NCBI GenBank assembly: GCA_009833045.1
Contig: WUUP01000009.1
Span: 124,001-188,000 of the forward strand
Length of the DNA stretch: 64,000 nucleotides
Origin: Saprospirales bacterium GYS_P2D
GTDB taxonomy: Bacteria > Bacteroidota > Bacteroidia > Chitinophagales > Saprospiraceae
Direction: 5' to 3'
The notes beneath the pieces were generated by a model. That model was not told where the DNA came from. It saw only the letters and a list, made by a program, of their open reading frames with translations, and did no database searches. Positions 1 through 10,057 of the stretch are shown here, one piece after another. Position numbers and translations under genes: made by a program. Within the stretch, counting starts at the first letter, position 1, and each line of letters opens with the position of its first letter.

Positions 1-50
1 AATCATAATCCCTAAAAAAGTAGAAAGCCCGTACACTAATCGATGATTAT

Positions 51-95
51 CAGAATAGTACAGAATAGATGTGCTTATAGCAAAAGTTACATTTG
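51..95 (+). promoter_or_regulatory. Promoter of the first pectin operon with a tandem 10-bp operator
   Basis: CAGAATAGTA is followed directly by CAGAATAGAT (51-70), a repeat with a period of about one helical turn. TACATTTG at 88-95 matches the Bacteroidota -7 consensus TAnnTTTG. No TTG-type -33 box is evident, and the repeat sits about where one would be, as expected for an activator-dependent promoter. The same 16-base core recurs at 5101-5116 at the identical 37-base offset from a TAnnTTTG box. The role as operator is inferred. Confidence 0.6.
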
Positions 96-163
96 AATAT
101 CTCGACCTCAGGTCGAGTAGCCTGATGGGGCATGTCCTATTCAGCAAATGAAAAACAAACTCT

Positions 164-1555
164 ATGAGACTTACTACTCTATGCTTACTACTCTCAATCA
201 TAGTAAGCCACTCAGTCACCGCACAAGAAAAGGTAGATGCTGGCACTAAGCTATACCTCAGTCAAGCTGACTACAAAACTCCCTATGGTCCAACGACTCC
301 TGATGCTGTCAAAGAGGTCATAGATCGAGTTTACACATTCATAGATCAGTCGACTCCTATGGGAGTGATCGATACTAAAACACAAGATCCAATCACCGAT
401 TACTCTCAAATCGATAAAAACTCAGGTCTGGAGAAAGGCATATTCTCATTAACTAATTATACCTGGGGAGTCACCTATAGTGCCATGCTACAGGCATACG
501 AGATTACGGGCGATGAGAGATATAAAGCTTACGTCTCCGATCGATTTCAGTTCTTAACGGAGGTATCACCCTATTTTGAGGCACATCTGCCAGAGTCAGA
601 TGAGGAGGCCGATCCACAGCTGAGACAGCTGCTGCGCCCAAAAGCGCTGGATGACGCTGGCGCTATTTATACCTCCATGATCAAGGCCCAATTAGCCGAT
701 GTTCCCTTTGACGGGAAAGCAATAATGGATAGATATTGGGACTTCATTTACTACAAAGAGCATCGTTTAGCAGATGGCACTTTTGCGAGAAATCGCCCAC
801 AAAGAAATACCCTATGGCTCGACGATATGTTTATGGGTATACCATCTTTAGCCTATCATGGTCGCCTGACTGGAGATCACTCCTACTATGACGAAGCTAT
901 ACAGCAGGTGATGCAGTTTGCTGAACGAATGTTTTTACCAGAGAAAGGGCTCTATCGTCATGGATGGGTCGAGGAGATGAATCCACATCCCAACTTTCAC
1001 TGGGGACGTGCTAACGGATGGGCACTCATGACTAAGGTGGAAGTACTTGATGCGATACCAGAGGGCTACCCAGGTCGTGAGAAAGTCCTCGACCTACTCA
1101 AAGCACATATCGCTGGTCTTACAGCTCTCCAGAGTGGTGACGGATTTTGGCATCAGCTACTCGATCGCAATGACTCTTACTATGAAACCTCCTGCACCGC
1201 CATATACGCATACTGCATGGCACATGCGATCAATGAAGGATGGATAGATCCACTGGCCTATGGCTCACAGACGATGCTGGCGTGGCATGCTGTGACTACT
1301 CAAGTCAATAATGCTGGCGAGGTAGAAGGCACCTGTGTCGGTACTGGCATGGGATACGATCCTGCATTCTACTACTACCGTCCCATCAATAAGTATGCAG
1401 GTCATGGATATGGCCCTGTCATATTAGCTGGAGCTGAAATATACCGACTACTCAAAAATGAGAATGTCAAAATGAATGATAGTGCCTTACTCTTCTATCG
1501 AGAGGCCGTCGATACAGACGAGCCTATATTTTATCTGGAGTCAAAGGATGAATAA
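164..1555 (+). CDS. GH105 unsaturated rhamnogalacturonyl hydrolase
   Basis: Predicted to hydrolyse the unsaturated uronic acid from the non-reducing end of oligosaccharides made by rhamnogalacturonan lyases, probably in the periplasm. The 463-residue product starts with a signal peptide ending near Ala20-Gln21. The family signature GRANGW and an Asp pair in WLDDMF (about 218-223) are visible, and the length fits an (alpha/alpha)6-barrel GH105/GH88 enzyme of the YteR type. It is first in an overlapping three-gene set with a DUF1961 protein and a PL26 lyase, the same company YteR-family genes keep in Bacillus RG-I clusters. The operator at 51-68 and -7 box at 88-95 lie just upstream. A second, divergent GH105 is at 18948, so the two may differ in substrate or location. 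Confidence 0.9.
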   Translation: MRLTTLCLLLSIIVSHSVTAQEKVDAGTKLYLSQADYKTPYGPTTPDAVKEVIDRVYTFIDQSTPMGVIDTKTQDPITDYSQIDKNSGLEKGIFSLTNYTWGVTYSAMLQAYEITGDERYKAYVSDRFQFLTEVSPYFEAHLPESDEEADPQLRQLLRPKALDDAGAIYTSMIKAQLADVPFDGKAIMDRYWDFIYYKEHRLADGTFARNRPQRNTLWLDDMFMGIPSLAYHGRLTGDHSYYDEAIQQVMQFAERMFLPEKGLYRHGWVEEMNPHPNFHWGRANGWALMTKVEVLDAIPEGYPGREKVLDLLKAHIAGLTALQSGDGFWHQLLDRNDSYYETSCTAIYAYCMAHAINEGWIDPLAYGSQTMLAWHAVTTQVNNAGEVEGTCVGTGMGYDPAFYYYRPINKYAGHGYGPVILAGAEIYRLLKNENVKMNDSALLFYREAVDTDEPIFYLESKDE

Positions 1556-2372
1556 GCCTACTCAATATATCACTCTATCGACTATTATACTGTCTATCTC
1601 TTGGATAGCATCGCTTAGTCTATTTTGCTCATGTACTACCACAAAGCAAAAGTCAAATCAAACTAATCAAAGCATAGAGAAGCTCGATTGGCGATTAGTA
1701 TTCGAAGATGATATGACCGAGGACTATGAGCAGTACTATCATATGGATGGTACTCGATCTACGATAGAGCAATCACCAAATGGACTGACACTCACCGCTG
1801 GACCAGAAGCTCACAATGATACCTGTCACACTGTGCTCTGGACTAAAGAACGTTATAGCTCTCCGGTCCAGATCGAGTATGATTACACTCGACTCGACAG
1901 CTCACAGGTGGGCGTGAATATATTGTATCTGCTGGCCTCTGGCATGGGCGACCCGCAGCATCCCATCAATCTCATGGATTGGAACGAAGGGCGACAAATC
2001 CCAGCGATGAGGACTTACTTTAATCATGTGGACACCTATCATTTCAGCTATGCGACCTTTGGAAATGGGAGTCTTGAACCCTCATATATCAGAGCAAGAA
2101 GATATCTACCCGATGCTGGTCAAGGACTCGATGGCACAGCCCTCACTCCTGACTACTGGGAGGATGATCTTTTCGCTGTTGGAGTAAAGCACCATATCAA
2201 GGTGACTGTCCTTAATGCTGATATCATCATGGAGGTCACAAATGATGACACTCACAATGTCTATCACTTTGACAGCTCCACCCATCCTACTATAGATGAA
2301 GGCCACATAGGCTTCCGGCACATGTGGACCAGATCTGCTCGCTACAGCAATCTCAAAATCTACCAACTATGA
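1548..2372 (+). CDS. DUF1961 (YesU-like) lipoprotein
   Basis: The product is a 274-residue putative lipoprotein (Leu-Phe-Cys-Ser-Cys after the hydrophobic signal) with a mainly beta sequence resembling DUF1961, the family of Bacillus YesU found in rhamnogalacturonan clusters. I chose the ATG at 1548, 24 codons inside the longest open frame, because it starts a clean signal sequence and overlaps the GH105 stop by 8 bases, which implies translational coupling. Recognisable stretches include NLMDWNEG near the middle and GHIGFRHMW near the C-terminus. The biochemical activity of the family is not firmly known to me; a concanavalin-like sugar-binding or lyase-accessory fold is plausible. It overlaps the next gene by ATGA. 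Confidence 0.8.
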   Translation: MNKPTQYITLSTIILSISWIASLSLFCSCTTTKQKSNQTNQSIEKLDWRLVFEDDMTEDYEQYYHMDGTRSTIEQSPNGLTLTAGPEAHNDTCHTVLWTKERYSSPVQIEYDYTRLDSSQVGVNILYLLASGMGDPQHPINLMDWNEGRQIPAMRTYFNHVDTYHFSYATFGNGSLEPSYIRARRYLPDAGQGLDGTALTPDYWEDDLFAVGVKHHIKVTVLNADIIMEVTNDDTHNVYHFDSSTHPTIDEGHIGFRHMWTRSARYSNLKIYQL

Positions 2373-5023
2373 GACGACTGATCCCCCTTCTGATACTTTA
2401 TTCGATTTGTGCTAAGAGCCAAAAGCTTTCTGTACCATTGAGATTATTAGAAAGCTATGATCAGCCGCATTCGTCAGGAGTAAGTTGGGGAGTGCCATTT
2501 GACGAAGGATTGATTATCACGGACACGGACTTTGCTCTGGTAGCTGAGACTTCAGATGATACTCTTGCTTTACAGTCATGGCCATTAGCCTTTTGGCCAG
2601 ATGGCTCAGTCAAATGGATGGGACTTGCTACCACACTACCTGATGTATCTATCGATCAATACCATCTTATCTCTCAGCCAAATCATAGACTTACTAAATC
2701 ACCTACAGTCACAGAAGCCAAGAATCACTACCAGATCCTATCTGGCGATATCTCTATGACCATACCAAAATTTGGCTCCAGCCTAATCAGCAAAATCATA
2801 TACAAAGAAAAAGTAATAGCCACTGACTGTCATCTCAAGGTCTTGCACAATGACCCAGGCAGTCAGTATCAAGATCCGACTGAACTCATTAGCACTATCG
2901 ACCAAGTGACCATAGAGCAGACCGGCCCTATCAAGACTACCGTCAAAATCGAAGGAAAGCATCAATCTGATGGCGCCAGTATCAGTATGATACCTTTTAT
3001 CATTAGGCTATATGTGTATCGAGACTCCCCTACTATCAGACTCACACATACTATCCTCTATGATGGTGACGGAGAAAATGAGATCATATCAGGTATCGGC
3101 GTAGCTATCAGACTTCCTCTCGACGAAGAAATGCATAATCGACATGTCAGAATAGCAGGCGATGAGTCTACTATCTGGAGCGAACCTATCCAGCCTGCAT
3201 ATGGGCGTAGATCGCTCACTGAAGATCGACATCTGTACCGATACCAGTATGAAGGTCGACGAATACCGAATAGGACTGAACTCGATGAGCGACAGCAAGA
3301 CCTGCTCAACAATTGGGCTGTGTGGGATGACTTTCGGCTGACTCAGCTCAGCAGCCACGGCTATGAGATCAAAAAACGCACTAACGAGCAGAGCGCCTGG
3401 ATCAAAGCACATGCAGGCATGCGATCAGAGGGTATGCTCCTGGCAGGAGATGTATCGGGATCTATAGCACTCACAGTCAGGGACTTCTGGCAGTCATATC
3501 CATCTCAGATAGAGGTCACAGGTATGCGGTCTGACACTGCCACTATCAGTGCTTGGCTATGGGCTCCTGAGGCTGAGCACATGGATATGCGCCACTACGA
3601 CACCCTTAGCTGGGGTCATGATCTAAACGCCAGCTACGAGGATGTTCAGCCAGGGCTTAGTACGCCTACAGGTGTGGGCAGGACCAGCGAAGTGACGCTG
3701 TATCTATCAGATCACATTCCACAAATCGATACCCTCAGGGCGATAGTAGAGCTCACCCAATTACCTCCACTACTTTGCTCTCCACCGAGCTATATGCATG
3801 CACGTGAAGTATTCGGCCAGTGGAGTCTCCCTGACACGAGCTCTATAGGCAAGGCATGGATAGAAAAAAATCTCAATAATGCCTTCGCCTTTTATCACCA
3901 AGAGGTAGACCAGCGGGACTGGTATGGCTACTGGGACTACGGAGATATCATGCACTCCTATGACCCTATACGACATCAGTGGATGTATGATGTCGGAGGA
4001 TTCGCTTGGGCAAATACTGAGCTCATGCCAAATCTATGGCTCTGGTATGCATATCTCAGATCGGGGCGATCAGAGATATATCGGATGGCAGAAGCCATGA
4101 CACGACATACGTCGGAGGTCGATGTGTATCATATTGGACCTCTTGCAGGACTTGGCTCTCGACACAATGTACGTCACTGGGGCTGCGGATCTAAAGAAGT
4201 ACGGATATCACAGGCCGGCCTGCATCGCATCTATTACTACCTATCTACCGATGAGCGCATCGGAGATATCATGACTGAAGTGACCTCCGCCGCTAATCAA
4301 GCTATCGGGGATCTCGACCCTTTGAGACTGATCCTCGATCCCTCGGAGCATCTTACGCATGCACGTATGGGCCCAGACTGGCTCGCACTGGTATCTAATT
4401 GGATGACCGCATGGGAACGAACTGGCGATGTCCAATATAGGGAGCGAATCATGACGGGATTTAGATCATTAGCAAAGATGCCATATAGGCTCTACTCCGG
4501 CGTCGGTGCTGCTATGGGCTACGATCCTGACACCTATCAGCTGTATAGTCTGGACAGTATGGATATAGGCAGCAGCCACCTCTCCGTACTCATGGGAGGA
4601 CCAGAGATGATGTATGAGTTACTACCACTATTAGATGAGCCAATGGTAGACTCACTTTGGTTGGAGTTTTGCCAGCTCTATGGAGCATCAGAGCGCCTTT
4701 CAGAGCATACTCTCGGACGAGCTATAACACTCGGAGACCGTGAAAAATGGAGTGCACGACTACCTGCTTACTATGCCTACAAGATGAAGGATGACGACTA
4801 CGCTGATACAGCATGGCAAAACTTCTTGAGCCTCAGCAGATGGGAGGATGTATACTTGACCTTTGATATGATCAGCACGGAGCATCACAGCTACCCCCAT
4901 AAACTAATAGAAGTACCTGGAGTATCGACAAACAGTACCGCTCAGTGGTGCCTCAATGCCATGCAGCTCATGGCAATGATCGGAGATGAAATCCCGGATG
5001 AGCATCCATTATTCTCCGAATAA
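2369..5023 (+). CDS. PL26-type exo-rhamnogalacturonan lyase (YetA/PcRGLX family)
   Basis: Predicted 884-residue exo-acting lyase that cleaves unsaturated units from rhamnogalacturonan-I chains. The start at 2369 is chosen because it forms an ATGA overlap with the DUF1961 gene and gives a signal peptide (MRRLIPLLILYSICAKSQ); the longer frame from 2324 lacks one. The N-terminal 250 residues resemble the RIFT-barrel domain of PcRGLX/YetA proteins (LAFWPDGSVKWMGLA is typical), followed by a large helical catalytic region rich in Trp and Tyr. In Bacillus, yetA lies in the RG-I utilisation region with YteR- and YesU-type genes, so the three-gene set here supports the call. Substrate is inferred from the family and neighbours. 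Confidence 0.8.
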   Translation: MRRLIPLLILYSICAKSQKLSVPLRLLESYDQPHSSGVSWGVPFDEGLIITDTDFALVAETSDDTLALQSWPLAFWPDGSVKWMGLATTLPDVSIDQYHLISQPNHRLTKSPTVTEAKNHYQILSGDISMTIPKFGSSLISKIIYKEKVIATDCHLKVLHNDPGSQYQDPTELISTIDQVTIEQTGPIKTTVKIEGKHQSDGASISMIPFIIRLYVYRDSPTIRLTHTILYDGDGENEIISGIGVAIRLPLDEEMHNRHVRIAGDESTIWSEPIQPAYGRRSLTEDRHLYRYQYEGRRIPNRTELDERQQDLLNNWAVWDDFRLTQLSSHGYEIKKRTNEQSAWIKAHAGMRSEGMLLAGDVSGSIALTVRDFWQSYPSQIEVTGMRSDTATISAWLWAPEAEHMDMRHYDTLSWGHDLNASYEDVQPGLSTPTGVGRTSEVTLYLSDHIPQIDTLRAIVELTQLPPLLCSPPSYMHAREVFGQWSLPDTSSIGKAWIEKNLNNAFAFYHQEVDQRDWYGYWDYGDIMHSYDPIRHQWMYDVGGFAWANTELMPNLWLWYAYLRSGRSEIYRMAEAMTRHTSEVDVYHIGPLAGLGSRHNVRHWGCGSKEVRISQAGLHRIYYYLSTDERIGDIMTEVTSAANQAIGDLDPLRLILDPSEHLTHARMGPDWLALVSNWMTAWERTGDVQYRERIMTGFRSLAKMPYRLYSGVGAAMGYDPDTYQLYSLDSMDIGSSHLSVLMGGPEMMYELLPLLDEPMVDSLWLEFCQLYGASERLSEHTLGRAITLGDREKWSARLPAYYAYKMKDDDYADTAWQNFLSLSRWEDVYLTFDMISTEHHSYPHKLIEVPGVSTNSTAQWCLNAMQLMAMIGDEIPDEHPLFSE

Positions 5024-5078
5024 ATCTAATCAGTAAAGCTTTTTGCCAGAATTAAATCAATATACAAACGTAACAGTA

Positions 5079-5145
5079 CAGAATAGTTTCTGACTTTTAG
5101 CAGAATAGTACAGAATGGTTTCTCAGCTACCCACTCATAAATTTG
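5079..5145 (+). promoter_or_regulatory. SusC promoter with three operator copies
   Basis: Three CAGAAT-type elements lie in phase: CAGAATAGTTTCTGA (5079-5093), CAGAATAGTA (5101-5110) and CAGAATGGTTTCTCA (5111-5125), with starts 22 and 10 bases apart, about two turns and one turn of helix. TAAATTTG at 5138-5145 is a perfect TAnnTTTG -7 box. The CAGAATAGTACAGAAT core is identical to 51-66 and sits at the same 37-base distance from the -7 box, so both transcripts are probably co-regulated. The gap 5024-5231 holds nothing else recognisable. Confidence 0.65.
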
Positions 5146-5231
5146 AATCGTCAGAAACGATCTAATGTCGAATCAAAAAATCGGCCTTATATATTTCTAA
5201 CTATCTATCAATCGTATAAAATCAATAGCGT

Positions 5232-8200
5232 ATGAAAAACTTATCGAGCATATCGATGGGCTGGAATAGTAGAGCGTTTTTTCTGCTATTATTTGCCATA
5301 AGCTCACTCGCAGCTACTGCTCAAAAGACCATCACTGGTGTCATCACTGATGCTGACAACGGAGAGCCACTCATCGGAGCCTCCATCTTAGAAAAAGGAA
5401 CTACAAACGGTACTATCACAGACTTTGACGGACAATATAGTCTCAGAGTCGCAGGTCCAGAATCTGTACTGACCATCTCCTATACTGGATATCAGCAGAT
5501 CGAGGTTTCGGTGGGGAGTCAGTCAGAGATCAGCACCTCGCTGAATGAAGGCACCTTCCTCGAGCAAGTAGTCGTCGTCGGATATGGTACTCAAAAGCGT
5601 GCTGAGGTCACTACAGCGATCGCCCGTATGGATGCTGAGAGTCTGGACGAGCGTCCATTATCTCGTGTAGATCAGGCTTTGGTAGGACAATTAGCAGGTG
5701 TGAGAGTACAGCAGACCAGCGGACTACCGGGAGCTGGATTTAATATCCAAGTAAGAGGTACTGGCTCTATCAATGCTAACAATCAGCCACTGTATGTAGT
5801 AGATGGATTCCCTCTGGAAGTCTCTGCTCAAAACTCTGGTGGAGGATTCAGTTCTGGCAATCCGCTCGACAATATCAATCCTAATGATATCGAATCAATA
5901 GAAGTACTAAAAGATGCCGCTGCGGCTGCTATCTATGGATCAAGAGCTTCTAACGGTGTCGTAATCATCACTACAAAGAGTGGAAAAAGCGGACAAGCAA
6001 AAATTACATTCAACGCCAGCTATGGTGTATCTGAGACAGCTAAAAAGCTCGATGTACTCAATACTGAAGAATGGATCGAAAGAGCCTCTGAAGTCATCGA
6101 TAGAAACTGGGTAAACTCTGGTGAAGGACGAACAGCTGACCAGTCTGCAGCAGAAAGAGAAGCAATTCTCGGATCATTCAATAGAAATCTAATCCCAGAT
6201 GAAAGATGGTCGCAACCTGGCTATCCAGGACTCGTCGCTATAGACTGGCAGGATGAGATGTTTAGGACGGGAGTGGTCCAAAACTATCAACTCTCAGCCT
6301 CTGGGGGTAATGACTTCGTCAATTACTACATCTCTGGAGATCTCAAGGATCAAGAAGGAGTAGCCATCGGTGTAGGGTTTAAACAATATTCGGCAAGAGC
6401 CAATATCAACGTAAAAGCAAATGATAAACTCAGCTTTGGTGTCAACATAGCTCCTTCCTACTCTATCGCCGCTAATCCCGGTGTCGAAGGTAAAGATCAA
6501 CAAATGCACATCGCAGTCGGTAAAGAACCGATCGGTGAAGCAAATGTCGGTCTCGATGTCAATACTGGCGACTTCACCCCGTATACTTGGGGCACCTCTC
6601 GATCGAGTCCAGTCAGAGTCGTCGAAAATACAATCGGCGATAATAAAATATTCAGAACCCTCAGTACCATATTCGCAGAGTATGACATCATCGATGGTCT
6701 GAAATTCAGAACAAGTTTCAACCTTGACAATACAGATAATAATCGCAAGAACTATACCCCAGCATTCGTCACTCGAAATCGTACGGCATCTGGGCGATTC
6801 AGAGGATATCGTAAGCAGACTTTCGTCAATGAGAATACGCTATCCTACAGCACTACATTCAATGATCGTCATGATCTCTTAGCTATAGCTGGATACTCGT
6901 ACAATACATCAAAATTTGACACATGGGACATACAGGTCTCCGGAGGATTTAACTCTGATGTGATCACCACGCTCAATGCAGCTAACATCCGTGCAGATCG
7001 TACGAATACAGCAGAAAGCAAAAACACACTGATATCATATTTCGGTAGAGTACAGTATGGTTTGGACAGCAAGTACCTACTGACTGGCTCTATCAGAAGA
7101 GATGGATCTTCACGCTTTGGGCCACGTACCAAATGGGGTATATTTCCATCGCTCTCAGCCGGCTGGAGAATCTCAGAAGAACCATTCATGCAGGAGATCG
7201 ATCAGATCAGCAGCCTTAAACTAAGAGCGAGCTGGGGCCTCTCAGGTAACAATGGTATCGGAGACTACTCTCACGTATCCGTTTTAGGATTTGATAATTA
7301 TGCTTTCGGAGGACAGTTGGCACCGGGACAGGTACCGGGCAACTTCGCTAACGAAAATCTCGGATGGGAAGAGTCAGAGACTATTGATGTGGGATTAGAC
7401 CTTGGATTATTCGAAAATCGCATCGTCACATCATTTGATATCTATACTAAGCGTAATACTGATCTCCTGCTCAATATCCCAGTGCCTACGGCGATAGGAT
7501 TCTCCAGTGCGCTCACTAATATCGGAGAAGTCCTCAATAAAGGATGGGAGCTTGAAGTCACTACCCGTAATACTACTGGTGCGCTCAAGTGGACGACTAA
7601 TATCAACTTCTCACACAACTCTAATGAAGTGGTACAGCTCGGCCCAGAAAACACGCCAATATTAGGTGGAGCATTTGACATACAGCATAATATCCTCACT
7701 GTAGGAGAGCCGATGTATAGCCTCTATGTAGTACAGCAAGATGGTATATTATCACAGGCTGATATAGAAGGAGGAGCAGCTCTATATGGCAATCAAGTCG
7801 CTGGTGATCCTAAGTACGTAGATGCTAATAATGACGGAGTCATATCTCCTGCTGACAGAGTACTCTCAGGACATCCAAATCCTGACTATATATGGGGTAT
7901 CAACAATAGCTTCTCATACAAAGGATTTGACTTGAGCTTCTTGCTCCAAGGCCAGTGGGGAGGTAAGATCTACTCTACATTTGGTCGAGCTATGGATCGT
8001 ACAGGTATGGGAGTATTTGAGAATACGCTGGGTCTACATAGAGATAGATGGAGATCTCCAGAGGATCCCGGAGCTGGTGAAAGAGGTCGTGCAGCATCAG
8101 GATTTGGTCGTATCAAAAACACAGACTGGCTCTATAGCAATGATTATTGGAGAGTGAGAAATATCACCTTGGGATATAATCTCGGAGATGCTGTCGATGC

Positions 8201-8366
8201 AAGTTGGCTCAGCGATGCCCGTATCTATATCACTGCTGAGAACTACTTCGGAGGTGATAAATATGACGGAGGATTTAATCCAGAGGCCGTCAATACATCA
8301 GGAGATGACTATGGTGCCTTCCCACTGGCGAAGTCACTCATCATGGGACTCAACTTCACATTCTAA
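5232..8366 (+). CDS. SusC-family TonB-dependent transporter of the pectin PUL
   Basis: A 1044-residue outer-membrane beta-barrel that would import rhamnogalacturonan oligosaccharides together with the SusD-like lipoprotein encoded 20 bases downstream. A signal peptide ends near AATAQ. Next comes a carboxypeptidase-regulatory-like domain (about 32-110, with GEPLIGASI and GTITDFDG), then the plug domain beginning at the characteristic VVVVGYGTQ and containing LYVVDGFPL and AAAAIYGSRASNGVVIITTK. The remainder is barrel, ending in the aromatic terminus MGLNFTF. Length and order are normal for SusC/RagA proteins. It has its own promoter, and a hairpin follows the SusC/SusD pair. Confidence 0.96.
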   Translation: MKNLSSISMGWNSRAFFLLLFAISSLAATAQKTITGVITDADNGEPLIGASILEKGTTNGTITDFDGQYSLRVAGPESVLTISYTGYQQIEVSVGSQSEISTSLNEGTFLEQVVVVGYGTQKRAEVTTAIARMDAESLDERPLSRVDQALVGQLAGVRVQQTSGLPGAGFNIQVRGTGSINANNQPLYVVDGFPLEVSAQNSGGGFSSGNPLDNINPNDIESIEVLKDAAAAAIYGSRASNGVVIITTKSGKSGQAKITFNASYGVSETAKKLDVLNTEEWIERASEVIDRNWVNSGEGRTADQSAAEREAILGSFNRNLIPDERWSQPGYPGLVAIDWQDEMFRTGVVQNYQLSASGGNDFVNYYISGDLKDQEGVAIGVGFKQYSARANINVKANDKLSFGVNIAPSYSIAANPGVEGKDQQMHIAVGKEPIGEANVGLDVNTGDFTPYTWGTSRSSPVRVVENTIGDNKIFRTLSTIFAEYDIIDGLKFRTSFNLDNTDNNRKNYTPAFVTRNRTASGRFRGYRKQTFVNENTLSYSTTFNDRHDLLAIAGYSYNTSKFDTWDIQVSGGFNSDVITTLNAANIRADRTNTAESKNTLISYFGRVQYGLDSKYLLTGSIRRDGSSRFGPRTKWGIFPSLSAGWRISEEPFMQEIDQISSLKLRASWGLSGNNGIGDYSHVSVLGFDNYAFGGQLAPGQVPGNFANENLGWEESETIDVGLDLGLFENRIVTSFDIYTKRNTDLLLNIPVPTAIGFSSALTNIGEVLNKGWELEVTTRNTTGALKWTTNINFSHNSNEVVQLGPENTPILGGAFDIQHNILTVGEPMYSLYVVQQDGILSQADIEGGAALYGNQVAGDPKYVDANNDGVISPADRVLSGHPNPDYIWGINNSFSYKGFDLSFLLQGQWGGKIYSTFGRAMDRTGMGVFENTLGLHRDRWRSPEDPGAGERGRAASGFGRIKNTDWLYSNDYWRVRNITLGYNLGDAVDASWLSDARIYITAENYFGGDKYDGGFNPEAVNTSGDDYGAFPLAKSLIMGLNFTF

Positions 8367-8386
8367 ACTGATAAAAGAAACAGATA

Positions 8387-9904
8387 ATGAAAAGATATAT
8401 ATACATACTCATGATCTCGCTTGCATTAGTATCATGTGAGGATGATCTCAACCTATCACCGATCTCTCAGGCAGGTAGTATAGGATTTTACAATAATTTC
8501 GATGACTTTCAGCAGGCCGTCAATGGTATTTATGCGGCTTTTGGCGTGAGCTCCAATATTGACTATCCGAGCCTCTATGTAGTGCTCAATGAATGTCGCT
8601 CTGATAATATCTATTCACCTGGTCAGTCGGGAGTAAGAGATTGGAATGCAATAAACAATTTTGAAAATTCCATAGCTACGCTCGGCACCATCAATCATGT
8701 ATGGAATCGATCATTCAACGCTATCATGAGAGCTAATACGGTCCTCGACAGACTCGCAGAAAAGGGAGATGTGCTGTCAGCAGCACAGCGCACTCAGTTT
8801 GAGGCTGAGGCCAGATTCCTCAGAGCCTTTTTATACTTTGATTTGGTGAAGTGGTTTGGCCCATTGCCTAAGATAGAGACTTTCCTCACCCCTACAGAAG
8901 CACTCGAAGTTGAGCGTAGCTCTGTCAGTGAGATTTATGATCTGATCATTTCGGATCTGACTTTCGCTGCTGACCAGCTTCCTGATAGCTACAGCGCAGG
9001 CAGCGTAGGTAGAGCTACTTCACACATAGCTAAAGGTGTATTGGCGAGAGTATACATCACACGATCAGGACCTCAGCTACACCCAGATGGACCATGTCTC
9101 AATTCTGGAGAATATGCTCAGGCTATATCGCTTCTTGATGAGATCATCAATTCTAACTCATTCAGCATGGTCGACGACTACGCTTCGATTTTTGCGTATG
9201 ACAATGAAAATAACCCGGAGATAGTATGGGCATTCTCTTTCATCACAGGTGGTGTAGGAGCAGGAGGATACTTCCCTACTGAATACTATGACGAAGGTTG
9301 GGCTCGAGTGAATCTCCCATTCGCAGGAGGAAATCCTGGTGATGGATCTAAGAAGGTCTCTGACGAACTCATCGACTCATACGAAGACGGTGACTTACGA
9401 ATAGAGCCGACTATCCAGTTTGAATACGTCAGTGATCAAGGAGATACACTATTAGGTCGATTTTATGACAAATTCATGGATCTGGCTAAAGCAGGTGGTG
9501 ACAGATTTGACTGGTCTATTGACTATCCAGTCCTGAGATATACAGATGTGATGATGCTCAAGGCAGAATGTCTACTACAAACTGGCGGAGACCAAAACTT
9601 CGTAGATCAAGTGGTGAATGCTGTCAGAAGCAGAGCAGGCCTCGATCCGATATCCGGAGTAACACTTGATCAGTTATTGGAAGAGAGACGACGAGAGTTC
9701 GCTGGCGAAAATCTCAGATGGGATGATCTCGTACGTACTGGTAGAGTCGTAGATGTCATGAATGCATGGAGAGCTGTAGAAGAAGCGGATCAAATGGATC
9801 CGAAAATCCAACAGATCACTTCGGATTATATCATCTACCCTATCCCGTCTAATCAGCTGGATATAAAAGCTGGTCTGTACTCTCAAAATCAAGGATACAA
9901 TTAG
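8387..9904 (+). CDS. SusD/RagB-family glycan-binding lipoprotein of the pectin PUL
   Basis: A 505-residue surface lipoprotein that binds oligosaccharides and caps the SusC channel. The lipobox LALVSC places the acylated cysteine at residue 17, followed by acidic residues typical of Bacteroidota surface-exposed lipoproteins. SusD/RagB hallmarks include FRAFLYFDLVKWFGPLP, VLRYTDVMMLKAECLLQ and, near the C-terminus, LLEERRREFAGENLRWDDLVRTG. It lies 20 bases after susC and clearly shares its transcript. A terminator-like hairpin begins about 100 bases after its stop. Confidence 0.96.
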   Translation: MKRYIYILMISLALVSCEDDLNLSPISQAGSIGFYNNFDDFQQAVNGIYAAFGVSSNIDYPSLYVVLNECRSDNIYSPGQSGVRDWNAINNFENSIATLGTINHVWNRSFNAIMRANTVLDRLAEKGDVLSAAQRTQFEAEARFLRAFLYFDLVKWFGPLPKIETFLTPTEALEVERSSVSEIYDLIISDLTFAADQLPDSYSAGSVGRATSHIAKGVLARVYITRSGPQLHPDGPCLNSGEYAQAISLLDEIINSNSFSMVDDYASIFAYDNENNPEIVWAFSFITGGVGAGGYFPTEYYDEGWARVNLPFAGGNPGDGSKKVSDELIDSYEDGDLRIEPTIQFEYVSDQGDTLLGRFYDKFMDLAKAGGDRFDWSIDYPVLRYTDVMMLKAECLLQTGGDQNFVDQVVNAVRSRAGLDPISGVTLDQLLEERRREFAGENLRWDDLVRTGRVVDVMNAWRAVEEADQMDPKIQQITSDYIIYPIPSNQLDIKAGLYSQNQGYN

Positions 9905-10007
9905 AATAGTTTTTTAATACTTCATACTTTTTTTAGATGAGTTGATCTTAGTTTTTTAAGTAATTATCCATTTCATGGTAGATCAATAAGTCAAAACAAT
10001 TTCGATG

Positions 10008-10043
10008 AGTGAGTCATGAATTCTTTTCATGACTCACTATTTT
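10008..10043 (+). terminator. Strong hairpin between SusD and GH28 (terminator or attenuator)
   Basis: AGTGAGTCATGAA (10008-10020) and TTCATGACTCACT (10026-10038) form a perfect 13-bp stem with a 5-base loop, followed by ATTTT. It ends about 15 bases before the GH28 start codon, leaving no room for a separate promoter after it. It probably reduces read-through from the SusC/SusD pair into the enzyme genes. A similar hairpin follows SusD in the second PUL. A dyad binding site for a regulator is an alternative. Confidence 0.7.
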
Positions 10044-10057
10044 AACAAGCTTACACC

